DNA of 64,000 nt, from NCBI GenBank assembly GCA_016703425.1, contig JADJCA010000029.1, positions 310,001 to 374,000 of the forward strand, read 5' to 3'. Positions 32,822 to 41,487 of this stretch are shown piece after piece. Below the pieces are notes generated by a model. It made no database searches. It was not told where the DNA came from and saw nothing but the letters and a program-made list of their open reading frames with translations. The stretch is from Myxococcales bacterium. Lineage in GTDB: Bacteria > Myxococcota_A > Polyangia > Polyangiales > Polyangiaceae. A program made the position numbers and the translations under genes. Within the stretch, counting starts at the first letter, position 1. Every line of letters begins with the position of its first letter.

Positions 32822-34278
32822 TCGATGGCGTGGGCCGCCAGTCGTCCGCTGAGGGCCGCCATGGGGACTCCCGGACCCGGATGCACGCTCCCGCCCGCCA
32901 AGTAGAGGCCCGGCACTTTGGTCCGCGCCCCCAGCCGCGACAGCGGCGCCATCGCGCTCTTCGGTCGTGGGCCATAGAGGGCTCCGCCGGTCTTGGGGAA
33001 GCGAGTCTCGAAGTCGACGGGCGTCGACACGCGGCTCGTCGCCGACAAAAGCTCGAGGCCACACTGCGCGAGGGTCTTCGACATGGCGTGTTCGCATGAG
33101 GCAAGTTCGCTTTCGGTCCAACGTCGGGGTTCATCGCCGGTTGCGGGGGCGTTCACGATGATCAGGAATCGTTCGCTTCCATCCCGAAGAGCGTCGTCGT
33201 CACCTCGGTCCTGGGCGCACACGTAGACCGTGGGCGTGGCCGGCGTCTTCTTGCGGCCCAGCAGATCAACGAACTCGTTTTCGTAGTCTTCCGAAGTGAA
33301 AAAGACGTTGTGATGCACCAAGGGCACGCCGCGAGGGCGTGCCCTCACTGCCCACGTCACCGCCGACAGCGAGCGATCGGCTGGCACCGTGGGCTTCGGC
33401 GCGCGTCCGTCTACAGCCGTTGCCACCGCTGACAGATCGCCGTTCCAGAGAACGGCGTCGAAGGCGATGGGCTCACCATCCACGACAACGCCACGAACGC
33501 CGCCGCCACCGCCAAGCAAGCGCTCCACCTCGTGGCCAAAGCGGAAAACGACGCCCTTGTCCTTGGCGAGCGCCATGAGCCCGGCCGCCAGCGCCGCCAT
33601 GCCGCCGTCGACACGCGCCACGCCGCGCGCTTCAACCTGCGACACGACGTTGAAGGTCGCCGGGGCCTCGAAAGGCGATGCGCCGCAATAGGTTGCGTAG
33701 CGCCCAAAGACACGCCGCAGGCGGGGCTCCTCGAAGCGCTCGGTGAGGGCCTTCCACATGGGACGAAAGGCGTCGATGGCGACGAGGGCGCTCGGCATCC
33801 GCGCCATGTGCCTCGCCACATCGAGCGCGGAGGGAGCCTCCGCGGTGATGAAGGGGCCGTGCACCACGTCGTAGATGCGCCTCGTCTCCGACTGAAAGCG
33901 CTTGAAGGCGTCGGCGGAGCGCTTGCCGAAGGCGTCTCCGATGGCGTCCGCGGACCGACCCTCGTCGGCGAACAGGTCGAAGGCGGTGCCGCACGGGAAC
34001 ACGTGCCTCGCCAGGATCTCTGCGGCGCGAAGCTGCACGTAGTCGGCGAAGCGGGCGCCTGCGGCCGCGAAGAGGCCGTCAAAGACCCATGGCATCGTGA
34101 GCACCGTGGGCCCTTCGTCGATGGCGACGCCATCCACGATGACCGTCGACATCTTGCCCCCTGCGCCTGGCTTGCGTTCGAAGACGGTCACCGCGTGCCC
34201 GTGGGTCGCCAGGTCGATGGCGGCCGCTAGGCCGCCGACGCCGGCCCCAGCGATGGCGACGCGTTTGGTCGTGCCCAT
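32755..34278 (-). CDS. crtD: CrtI-family carotenoid 3,4-desaturase (CrtD-like)
   Basis: A 507-residue FAD enzyme. RVAIAGAGVGGLAAAIDL is the N-terminal dinucleotide fold, GVAIDEGPTVLTMP the family substrate segment, and VPGLYLAGGSVHPGPGVPMA the C-terminal FAD motif. It is a paralog of the crtI product and sits before crtC, the usual arrangement for hydroxyneurosporene/methoxyneurosporene-type 3,4-desaturases. The tail after AAHAIDRDL (about 18 residues, Ser/Thr-rich) overlaps crtC and is atypical. The upstream -10 places transcription start at or next to the ATG. Confidence 0.85.
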   Translation of the reverse strand: MGTTKRVAIAGAGVGGLAAAIDLATHGHAVTVFERKPGAGGKMSTVIVDGVAIDEGPTVLTMPWVFDGLFAAAGARFADYVQLRAAEILARHVFPCGTAFDLFADEGRSADAIGDAFGKRSADAFKRFQSETRRIYDVVHGPFITAEAPSALDVARHMARMPSALVAIDAFRPMWKALTERFEEPRLRRVFGRYATYCGASPFEAPATFNVVSQVEARGVARVDGGMAALAAGLMALAKDKGVVFRFGHEVERLLGGGGGVRGVVVDGEPIAFDAVLWNGDLSAVATAVDGRAPKPTVPADRSLSAVTWAVRARPRGVPLVHHNVFFTSEDYENEFVDLLGRKKTPATPTVYVCAQDRGDDDALRDGSERFLIIVNAPATGDEPRRWTESELASCEHAMSKTLAQCGLELLSATSRVSTPVDFETRFPKTGGALYGPRPKSAMAPLSRLGARTKVPGLYLAGGSVHPGPGVPMAALSGRLAAHAIDRDLTSIGRSRSAAISGTTSTS

Positions 34279-34285
34279 AACAATG

Positions 34286-34328
34286 GTTATATGTCAGGCC
34301 TTGACCGTGTCCATAGATTGCATAGAGT
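34286..34328. promoter_or_regulatory. Divergent crtD/crtE promoter region
   Basis: 57 bases separate the crtD and crtE starts. On the minus strand TGGACA (34308-34313) and TATAAC (34286-34291) are 16 bases apart, putting the crtD message start about at its ATG (leaderless). On the plus strand TTGACC (34301-34306) and TAGAGT (34323-34328), also 16 apart, precede crtE. The elements interlock, so one bound regulator could control both directions. Predicted by eye. Confidence 0.4.
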
Positions 34329-34335
34329 TTGTGCC

Positions 34336-35226
34336 ATGAGTGCGTGGGCTACTCCTCTCGGAGCTGCGCCGCGGCCGGAAGACGCGGTTCAACAGCGCGT
34401 GGAGCAGGCCCTTCGGCTGCAAATCGAGCGGATGAGCAGCGCAAAGGGGCCGGCGCGCCTCCGGGAGGCGCTCGAATACGCTCTCTTCCCGGGAGGGGGC
34501 CGCTTGCGGCCGCTCCTCACCGTCGCCGTCGCGTTGGCTCACGGCGACGCGCGTCCCGAGCTGACGGACGCCGCTGCCGTCGCCGTGGAGCTGCTTCATT
34601 GCGCGTCGCTCGTGCACGACGACCTCCCGTGTTTCGACGACGCGGCGCTCCGGCGTGGCAAGCCTACGGTCCACAAGCGCTTCGACGAAGCCACTGCCGT
34701 GCTCGTGGGCGACGCGCTCATCGTCTCCGCGTTTGAGGTGTTGGCGGCGTGCGGCGCGTCGTCGATGGTGGTCGTCGCGGCTTCCGCCGTCGGCGCGAGT
34801 CGAGGCCTCATCGCGGGCCAGGCTTGGGAGCTCGAGCCGGTGGCGCCGCTCGATGAGTACCACCGCGCGAAGACCGGCGCGCTCTTCCAGGCAGCGGCCG
34901 CGCTCGGGGCAATGGCGGCGGGCGTCTCGTCGGAGCCGTGGGCTCACTTTGGAGAGATCGTCGGTCGCGCGTACCAGGCCGCCGACGACCTCGCCGACGC
35001 CGTCGGTCGCTCAGAGGACAGCGGCAAGTCCGTCGGCCGCGACGTCGCGCGGCACCGGCCGAGCCTTGTCAAGGCGCAGGGCGTCGAAGGGGCGCGGGCG
35101 CGGCTCCGTGAGCATTGCCGCGAGGCCACCCTCGCGATCCCGCGCGCGCCCTTTGAGACGGCGCCGCGCGCGTGGCTGTCGGCCTTCGAGCGACGCCTCG
35201 CGGCGCTCGCGCCTTCGCTGGGCTGA
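34336..35226 (+). CDS. crtE: Geranylgeranyl diphosphate synthase
   Basis: A 296-residue all-trans prenyl diphosphate synthase. The first aspartate motif is LVHDDLPCFDDAALRRGKPT (FARM), with GGRLRPLL upstream binding diphosphate, and the second is YQAADDLADAVGRS (SARM). FARM flanks with small residues fit a C20 product, the precursor used by crtB. ATG 34336 follows the predicted promoter by only 7 bases; the longer frame from 34291 runs through that promoter. It converges with rlmN (14 bp between stops). Confidence 0.92.
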   Translation: MSAWATPLGAAPRPEDAVQQRVEQALRLQIERMSSAKGPARLREALEYALFPGGGRLRPLLTVAVALAHGDARPELTDAAAVAVELLHCASLVHDDLPCFDDAALRRGKPTVHKRFDEATAVLVGDALIVSAFEVLAACGASSMVVVAASAVGASRGLIAGQAWELEPVAPLDEYHRAKTGALFQAAAALGAMAAGVSSEPWAHFGEIVGRAYQAADDLADAVGRSEDSGKSVGRDVARHRPSLVKAQGVEGARARLREHCREATLAIPRAPFETAPRAWLSAFERRLAALAPSLG

Positions 35227-35240
35227 GGTGCGCTGCCCGG

Positions 35241-36311
35241 TCAGAGCGCGCCGGGGGCCGTGCCGACGCGCCTCCGCGAGGCGGTGCTCAGCGTCCCGCA
35301 GGCACCCTTGGCGTCGCGGCCGCGTGTCTTGCGCACCGTGATCAAGCACCCCCGCGCGTAGAGCGCCGCCGCGAAGCTTGCCACCTCGTCGTCGGTCGGG
35401 GCGCGGTGAGCGGCGCCGTCCCACGGGTTCCACGGGATGAGGTTCAGCATGTGGCGAAAGCCGCGAACGAGCGCCGCGAGGCGTTCGGCGTGGGCCTCCG
35501 AGTGGTTTTCGCCGCCGAGGACGACATACTCGAAGGTGAGCTTCTCGTGCGGTCGCTGCGGCCAACGCTCGAGAGCGCCGCGCAGCTCCGCCAAGGGGTA
35601 GCGACGCGTGAGCGGCATGAGGGAGCGGCGCGCCTCGTCGGTCACTTCGTTGACGCTGATGGCGAGCTCCGGTCGGTGCTTCGCCGACGCGAGCCGATCG
35701 ATGCCGGGGACGAGGCCCGAAGTGGAGACGGTGATGCGGCTCTTCGCCACGCCGAGGCCGCGGACGTCGCACAAGACGTCGAGCGCCCCGATGACGGCGT
35801 CGACGTTGTGGAGCGGCTCACCCATGCCCATGAAGACCAGGTTGAGCGATGACGCGGTCGTGGGCCCCATCTCGCGCATGAGCGTGAGGCATTGCCCTAC
35901 GATCTCTCCGGCGGTCATGTTGCGCACGAGGCCCATGCGGCCCGTCGCGCAGAAGGTGCAGCCGATGGCACAGCCGACCTGACTCGAGATGCAAAGGGTG
36001 ACGCGCGGCCTCTTGGTGGCGCGCGGCATGTGAACCGCCTCGATGCGGGCGCCATCGTTGAGCTCGAGCACGACGCGAGCGGAACCGTCGGTGGAGGGGA
36101 CGCGGCTCACGATGCGTGGCAGGGCGTCGTCGAAGGCCTCGCGAATGACTTGGCTCTCTTTGGGCCACGAAGGGCCATCGTCGGTCCAAGTCGTCACACG
36201 TTGAACGCGACCGAAGAGGTGGGCGGGGTCGCGCTTGTAGCCGGCGGCCTCGAGCGCCTCCGGGCTCTGCGCCCAAAGGGAGGGACGCGCGACGGGCGTT
36301 GACGCCGTCAT
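35241..36311 (-). CDS. rlmN: 23S rRNA (adenine2503-C2)-methyltransferase RlmN-like
   Basis: A 356-residue radical SAM methyltransferase. The cluster motif is SSQVGCAIGCTFCATGRMG (CxxxCxxC), then SLNLVFMGMGEPLHN, ITVSTSGLVPGI and HMLNLIPWNPW. The C-terminal catalytic cysteine lies in RDAKGACGTLS. RlmN methylates C2 of A2503 in 23S rRNA and A37 in some tRNAs via a methyl-cysteine intermediate. The ATG overlaps the rtcB stop by four bases, so both RNA-modifying proteins come from one transcript. A duplicate or specialised RlmN paralog cannot be excluded. Confidence 0.9.
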   Translation of the reverse strand: MTASTPVARPSLWAQSPEALEAAGYKRDPAHLFGRVQRVTTWTDDGPSWPKESQVIREAFDDALPRIVSRVPSTDGSARVVLELNDGARIEAVHMPRATKRPRVTLCISSQVGCAIGCTFCATGRMGLVRNMTAGEIVGQCLTLMREMGPTTASSLNLVFMGMGEPLHNVDAVIGALDVLCDVRGLGVAKSRITVSTSGLVPGIDRLASAKHRPELAISVNEVTDEARRSLMPLTRRYPLAELRGALERWPQRPHEKLTFEYVVLGGENHSEAHAERLAALVRGFRHMLNLIPWNPWDGAAHRAPTDDEVASFAAALYARGCLITVRKTRGRDAKGACGTLSTASRRRVGTAPGAL

Positions 36312-37813
36312 CGTGGCCTCTTGTGGCTTCGCGAGCGCTCGCGCTCTCGGTCGCGCTCGCGCCCCTTACTCTTCCGATCCATGCGGGCCGCTCGTGAGGG
36401 GCCCTCGACGCCCTTGATCGACGCGACCGGGAATAGCGTGTACTCCACACGCGCCAAGCCCGCGGCCACGACGGCGGCCACGACGTCCTCGCTCTTCTTG
36501 TAGCAGGCCGAGGACTCGTCGAGCGGGACCCGGCCGTCCTCGTTCACGAGGATGCCGTCTCGTCGATACTGCTCGTCCACCTTCTTCTGATCGAGCTTGC
36601 GGAGCGCCTCGCCGCGCGACATGCGCCGGCCGGCGCCGTGGTTGACGCTGTAGCCGCTCTTCTCGGCGCCAGCCTCGGCGCGCAGGATGAAGCTCTTGTC
36701 GCGGTTGGAGCCCGGGATCAGCACGGGATGGCCCTCGCTTTCCCATCGCGTTCCCACGAGGGCGGGGTGACCCTTCGGAAAGGCCCGCGTCGCGCCCTTG
36801 CGGTGCACCCACACCTTACCGAAGGCCGGGTGCTCCTCGGCTTGAACGAGGTTGTGACTGATCTCGTAGACCAGCTCGAGGTCCTCGCGGAAGACCTTGC
36901 GGAAGGCTTCGGCGATCTGCTCATAGATGACGAGCCGGTTGATGATGGCGTAGTTGCCGCCGGCGGCAACGGCGCTCAGGTAGGCGCGGTAGTGCTTCGA
37001 CGTCGGCGTGAAGTACCCGAGATCGAGATCGGTGATCTCGCCGGGTCGCTCGTCTTTTGCCATGTCGAAGTAGTTCGTCGCGAGGCCGTGGCCGAAGCCG
37101 CGCGAGCCGGTGTGGACCTGCACGAAGAGCGTGCCCGTCTCCTCGCAGCGCTGCAGCTCGATGAAGTGATTGCCCCCGCCGAGCGAGCCCAGCTGATCCA
37201 TCCCGCGCTCGGGAGTGCCGCGCGCTCCCCACGGCACGTCCCAGTCGTCGGCGACCGGCAAGCGGTGCCGCTCCGCGTGGCTCCGGTCGAAGGCAGCGCC
37301 GTACTTCGCGGCGTAGTGCTCGGCGCCGCCGCGGACGAGATCTTGGAACTCGCGCTCGGAGACGCGCCCCAGCTTCTTGCTCGTCCCGCCGGCGCCGAGG
37401 CTCACGCGCTTCATGACCTCGCGGTTGAACTCGAGCTTGCGATCGGGCGTCGCGCGCTCGGCGTCGACGGCGCTCCTGGCGCTCATCATGCCGCAGCCGA
37501 TGTCGAAGCCCACGGGGCCCATGGCCACGGCGCCCTCGTCGCGATCGGTCACGATGACGCAGCCGACGGGCACGCCGTAGCCGAAGTGCACGTCGGGGGT
37601 GACGGCGACGAGCTTCGCCCCAGGGAAACGCGCAGCATTAACCACCTGACGGTAGAGCGTCGTCTCGGCCTCCGCTAAGAGCGCGCTCGTCAGAAAGAGG
37701 CGCACCGGAACGTCGCCGACGTCGCTCGTGTCGAGCTCGTAGTAGCCGCTCGACCTCCAGCGCGCGCGGCTCTTCCAATCGGCCTCGTGGGCGAGGTCCT
37801 TTCCCTTCGTCAT
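36308..37813 (-). CDS. rtcB: RNA-splicing ligase RtcB
   Basis: A 501-residue RtcB. Key segments are VTPDVHFGYGVPVGCVI, MGPVGFDIGCGMMSAR (metal Cys), SLGGGNHFIELQ, VHTGSRGFGH, EISHNLVQAEEH and SVNHGAGRRMSR, where the His forms the GMP adduct. It joins 2',3'-cyclic phosphate or 3'-phosphate to 5'-OH RNA ends using GTP and Mn2+. After the conserved SIKGVEG end it has an added Arg/Ser/Glu tail (RKSKGRERDRERERSRSHKR) that could bind RNA. ATG 37813 is chosen because upstream sequence is not RtcB-like. Forms an operon with rlmN. Confidence 0.95.
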   Translation of the reverse strand: MTKGKDLAHEADWKSRARWRSSGYYELDTSDVGDVPVRLFLTSALLAEAETTLYRQVVNAARFPGAKLVAVTPDVHFGYGVPVGCVIVTDRDEGAVAMGPVGFDIGCGMMSARSAVDAERATPDRKLEFNREVMKRVSLGAGGTSKKLGRVSEREFQDLVRGGAEHYAAKYGAAFDRSHAERHRLPVADDWDVPWGARGTPERGMDQLGSLGGGNHFIELQRCEETGTLFVQVHTGSRGFGHGLATNYFDMAKDERPGEITDLDLGYFTPTSKHYRAYLSAVAAGGNYAIINRLVIYEQIAEAFRKVFREDLELVYEISHNLVQAEEHPAFGKVWVHRKGATRAFPKGHPALVGTRWESEGHPVLIPGSNRDKSFILRAEAGAEKSGYSVNHGAGRRMSRGEALRKLDQKKVDEQYRRDGILVNEDGRVPLDESSACYKKSEDVVAAVVAAGLARVEYTLFPVASIKGVEGPSRAARMDRKSKGRERDRERERSRSHKRPR

Positions 37814-38070
37814 CGTCGTTCCAGCATAAGCGAATTGTTTCAAGGGGCGCGGAATGCGCGAGTCGGCGGAACTAAATCGTGTGCAGTATGCACCAGTAGG
37901 CGACGGGGGTACACGGCGGCAGCGCTCACCAATCGGCAACGTGTTGCAGCGCTCGGCGTGCTCATGCGCTGCCCGAAGACACCCACCACGCGCAAACGCG
38001 CGGTTTGTCGCGGCCGCCGCGTTGGCCCGAGCGTTGCGAGGGGGCCGGGACACAACGGGAGGTTCTCAAC

Positions 38071-38496
38071 ATGGTTTTCGTGCTCATCGCTACGCTCATT
38101 GGTCTCGCCGGTGGACTCCTCGCCATGTCGTCGCTCATCGTGAAGAACCGCCCCGACGCGGCCGAGAAGCTCGCGAAGCTCGCGCCGTATCAAGGGTCGA
38201 TCGGCATCACCATGTTCGGCTGGGGCGCGTGGGAGCTCATTCAGTGCGCCTTGAACGTTGGCCTCATCAGCAAGGCTCCGCTGCTCTACGTGTTCTGGAT
38301 GCTCATGGGCGTTGCGGACTTCTCCGTCGGCTTGCTCCTCGGCTTCGGCATGGTGTCGACCTACGTGCTCCGCGGCAACGCCATGGCCATCGAGCGCGGC
38401 AACGCCATCCGAATGAAGCTCGTTTCGTTCCAAGTTCCCCTCGGTGGCCTCGCCATCGTGACGTCGATCATGTACGCGGTCTTCCGCTTCATCTGA
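38071..38496 (+). CDS. Small four-helix membrane protein
   Basis: A 141-residue integral membrane protein with four hydrophobic segments: VFVLIATLIGLAGGLLAMSS, GSIGITMFGWGAWELIQCAL, LLYVFWMLMGVADFSVGLLL and VPLGGLAIVTSIMYAVF. A GGGAGG ribosome-binding site lies 9 bases before the ATG. It has one conserved-looking cytoplasmic loop (RGNAMAIERGNAIRMK). No known function; similar unnamed proteins are common in Polyangiales. It is followed by a likely terminator. Confidence 0.8.
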   Translation: MVFVLIATLIGLAGGLLAMSSLIVKNRPDAAEKLAKLAPYQGSIGITMFGWGAWELIQCALNVGLISKAPLLYVFWMLMGVADFSVGLLLGFGMVSTYVLRGNAMAIERGNAIRMKLVSFQVPLGGLAIVTSIMYAVFRFI

Positions 38497-38528
38497 GAGC
38501 GCCCGCTGGGCGGCGTCGCTCGGCTCCC

Positions 38529-38566
38529 GAGGGTCATCCAGCGATGGGTGGCCCTCGCGGCGTTTT
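38529..38566 (+). terminator. Intrinsic terminator after the four-helix membrane protein gene
   Basis: GAGGGTCATCC (38529-38539) pairs with GGGTGGCCCTC (38546-38556), 11 pairs including two G-T, with a six-base loop, and a TTTT follows at 38563-38566. It sits 33 bases after the stop codon at 38496, as expected for transcription termination. Confidence 0.55.
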
Positions 38567-38783
38567 GTGTCGGAGCGCGTGTGGGTTGATGGGCGCTTGC
38601 CAAGCGGGTGGTGTCGCCCACGACGAGGCAGACGGATCCTGCCGAGCCCACGTGCTCATCGGAAACGTGCACCGCGCACGCCTGTGCTCGGCCGCTTAGG
38701 GAAGGCTCGTTGTGTGGCGTGAAACGGCCCGTTCGACGCAAGAGAACGGGGCTCACGGCTTGGCCCTTGCTGCGTGACTGCCC

Positions 38784-39524
38784 ATGGACCACCGACGAGA
38801 GACTTCCGGGTCGTGGGCAGAGTTGAACGCCGCGTCGCTCACGCTCGTTTTTGGCGGAGCGGACGACGACGGGACGGGCGGCGAGCCGCTCCTCGATGCC
38901 GGCGCCGGCGAGCCGATGGAGTTTGGCACCCCGCCTGAGACGCGCGTCGACACGCCCGTGGCGACGGGCGAGCCGAATGGCATCGAGGGTTCCTGGAACG
39001 GCGAGCAGAGCGACGCCGCGCTGCCGCCCGACGGAGCGTTGAGCGAGGAGGCTTCGCCCGAAGCGTTGGCGAGCGAGCTGCCGCGCGAACCGGGCGACCT
39101 TCTGGAGGCCACCGGGGCGCGTGAGCCGGTGCCGGTGCCCGACAACCCGGCCCTTGGCCGCGATGCGTGGAAGGGACTCGTGCGCGAAGACCTCCTGCGG
39201 CGCGGCGCGGACGCGGTGCCTGATGGTGCCATTCGCGACATCCTGGAACGCGGTGCGGACCGCGCCGACGACAAGCTCGACGACAAACGCGAGTTTCAGC
39301 GCCTTCTGATTCAGCAGCAGCGCGAGACGTGGCGCGAGATCGACGGTCAATCCGTGCTCCCGCAGCTCCGAGAAGACTTTCCCGGGCACGACCCCGACGC
39401 GATTCAGCGCGCCTACGATCGCGCTTGGGCCGACGAGATCAACCGCCAGAACATCCCCGACGGGCGTCGCGTGCAAGACTTGGATCGACTCTACGACGGG
39501 GCGCGCGAGAGGCTCCGGCGCTGA
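38784..39524 (+). CDS. Uncharacterised acidic helical protein
   Basis: A 246-residue acidic protein without signal peptide. The first 120 residues are Gly/Glu/Pro-rich and probably disordered. The C-terminal 110 are strongly helical and charged (DILERGADRADDKLDDKREF, QLREDFPGHDPDAIQRAYDR) with a QQQRETWREIDGQ segment. No clear ribosome-binding site precedes ATG 38784, and an internal start is possible. No family recognised. The disordered-then-helical plan recalls the tail of the PAAR protein at 16-18.5 kb, but I see no clear shared motif. Confidence 0.5.
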   Translation: MDHRRETSGSWAELNAASLTLVFGGADDDGTGGEPLLDAGAGEPMEFGTPPETRVDTPVATGEPNGIEGSWNGEQSDAALPPDGALSEEASPEALASELPREPGDLLEATGAREPVPVPDNPALGRDAWKGLVREDLLRRGADAVPDGAIRDILERGADRADDKLDDKREFQRLLIQQQRETWREIDGQSVLPQLREDFPGHDPDAIQRAYDRAWADEINRQNIPDGRRVQDLDRLYDGARERLRR

Positions 39525-39530
39525 CGCGAG

Positions 39531-40326
39531 CTAGAACAGAAAGCCCACCCGCAAGAGATCGACCGTGGGCGTCACGCCGTTGCCGAACGTCGACGCGACC
39601 TTCGAGAGAATCGCGTCGGCCTCGGCGGCTTCCTTCGGGACGGTGGATGTGTAGCGCGACGTGATGGGGATCTGGACGCCGACGTCGGCGCCGAGCGAGA
39701 AGCCCGAGCGATGCGTCCACAAGACGCCGAGCCGCGGGTTCACGTAGGTCGTCTCGGCGAAGGCCGCGTCGGTCCGTGCGCCGAGCGGCGGGAGCGCGAC
39801 GCTCGTGCGAAGGGTCATGCGTTGGTAGCCGCCGCGCACGCCGATGAAGAACGGACCGGGCACGGGGAAGAGGCGGAGGTCGCCGGCGACGCCGTAGAGC
39901 GAGCCTTGCACGCTGGAGACGCCGATCTCTGGAGCCATGCTCGCCTCCGCGCCGAAGGCGACGTAGCGGCTCGCCTTGACCAAGAGCTCGGCAGCGAGCG
40001 GCCGCGGGAAGCCGACGCCTACGAGGAGGCCGACGCGCGGCCGCTCTGACCCGCTGGCATCGGGCAGCGCGCTGCTAGCGGCGCGCTCCGGAACGGGCGG
40101 CGCCGCTGGCGCGAGGCCGAAGGCGGGCTCGCCCGGTGCCGCGCTCGTTGTCGCGCTCGTTGTCGCGAAGGGGAGCCGGCGCGCTCGCCGACGGCGGCTT
40201 GCTCGCCATGGGTGCCGTTCGCGCCTTGGCTCGCGACGCGCGCTTCGGCTTCGCGGCGCACTCGGACGTCGTGCCAAGCAGTTGCCCCACGACCGCCAGG
40301 GCAACCAACGTCGAGGCAAGCCGCAC
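39531..40326 (-). pseudogene. Outer-membrane beta-barrel-like protein, one-base frameshift near N-terminus
   Basis: About 265 codons when joined. A GTG start at 40326 gives a signal peptide (STLVALAVVGQLLGTTSECA) and an Ala/Lys/Pro linker. At a G4 run (40170-40173, plus strand) the frame must lose one base to continue as PFATTSATTSAAPGEPAFGL and into a C-terminal domain of alternating strands ending DLLRVGFLF, a typical terminal Phe of an outer-membrane barrel. Strands such as GSLYGVAGDLRLFPVPG and GFSLGADVGVQIPI support a barrel of 8 or so strands. Function unknown. The break may be a sequence error. Confidence 0.65.
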
Positions 40327-40562
40327 CGAGGGATTGTTGCGCCGAGCGGCGAGACCTTCAAAGGCGTGACGAGGTTTTCTGCGTCTCCTGCCTTGGTGGC
40401 GGAATGTTGGCGTTCAAACGGATTTTGCCTGGGTGCGACGGCTCCGTCCAAGGCGCTCGGAGCGTCGACGGCGACTTCACGCCAGCCATTGTTGGTCACT
40501 CACGAAGTGGAACCGCCGCTGTTCGTTTCCTAGCGGTCGCTGAAGCGACTACGCTCCCGTTC

Positions 40563-41471
40563 ATGAATCGTGGCTTCCTCGTGGCAACGTTGTTCGGACT
40601 CGCCTTCTATGGCCGCGTGCTGGGGGGATGCCTCAGCGACGACGACGTTACCCCCGGCCCCGGTGTCGACGGGTCTGTCTCGCTCGACGCGTCTGCGCGT
40701 CCCGACGCTTTGGTGCCGTCGGAGGGCGGCGTTGACGCGACGACGGACGGTGGCGCTGTCCCCGACGCGTCGAGCGACGCACCCGCCGACGCGCTCGACG
40801 CTTCGGTCGACGCGTGCGTCCCCGGGCTCGTCGCTTGGTGGCCCGCAGAAGGCACGGCCGAGGACACCAAGGGCGCCAACGAGGGCACCCTCATCGGTGA
40901 CGCCGGCGACGCCGGCTTCACGACGGGAAAGGTAGGCGTCGCCTTCTCGTTCGATGGAACCGATCGCTATGTCCAAGTGAACGCGCAATCGAGCCTCGAC
41001 ATGAGCGCGGGCGACTTCACCGTCGACGTCTGGTTCAAGCTCGCGTCCCTCGCCACAGACCAGACGATCTTCCAGAAGCTCTCCGGTTCGACGACCGCCG
41101 ACCCGTCGTATTTCATCGAGTTCAGCTCCCCCAATGCCCTCCGCTTCGCCGTCCTCGAGACGGTGAGCAACCGGAACGATCTCAGCGTCACCACGACGCT
41201 CGCCGCCGGCACCTGGTACCACTTTGCGGCGGTTCGGTCTCAGAACAGCAGCACGATCTACCTCGATGGCGTGGCCATCGGCTCGCAAGACGCGGGCGCC
41301 GCCGTCAACACGGGGACCGGCGGCGGTGCGCGCATCGGGCGCGCCGCACACGACTCGGGCATCGTGCGTCCCGTCAACGGCGCCGTCGACGAGCTGGCGA
41401 TCTACAACCGCGCGCTCTCTGCCGCGGAGATCCAGGCGGTCTTTGCGGCCGGCGCAGCTCGCTGCAAGTAG
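40563..41471 (+). CDS. LamG-like (concanavalin-fold) secreted lipoprotein
   Basis: A 302-residue protein with a lipoprotein signal (ATLFGLAFYGRVLGGC), an Asp/Ala/Ser-rich linker (about residues 25-85), and a LamG/jelly-roll domain: GLVAWWPAEGTAEDTKGANE, FTVDVWFKL, AGTWYHFAAVRS, STIYLDGVAIGS and VDELAIYNRALSAAEIQAVF. This fold binds carbohydrates or other ligands at the surface in many bacteria. A second protein of the same plan lies at 51.2-52.1 kb. Convergent with the next gene, 16 bp between stops. Confidence 0.85.
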   Translation: MNRGFLVATLFGLAFYGRVLGGCLSDDDVTPGPGVDGSVSLDASARPDALVPSEGGVDATTDGGAVPDASSDAPADALDASVDACVPGLVAWWPAEGTAEDTKGANEGTLIGDAGDAGFTTGKVGVAFSFDGTDRYVQVNAQSSLDMSAGDFTVDVWFKLASLATDQTIFQKLSGSTTADPSYFIEFSSPNALRFAVLETVSNRNDLSVTTTLAAGTWYHFAAVRSQNSSTIYLDGVAIGSQDAGAAVNTGTGGGARIGRAAHDSGIVRPVNGAVDELAIYNRALSAAEIQAVFAAGAARCK

Positions 41472-41487
41472 CGGCGGCGGCGCGGGC

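Noticed and set aside
36340..36362. Short GCTCGC-type repeats near the rtcB end
   Set aside because: They encode the Arg/Ser/Glu tail of RtcB, so they are coding repetition rather than an independent element.
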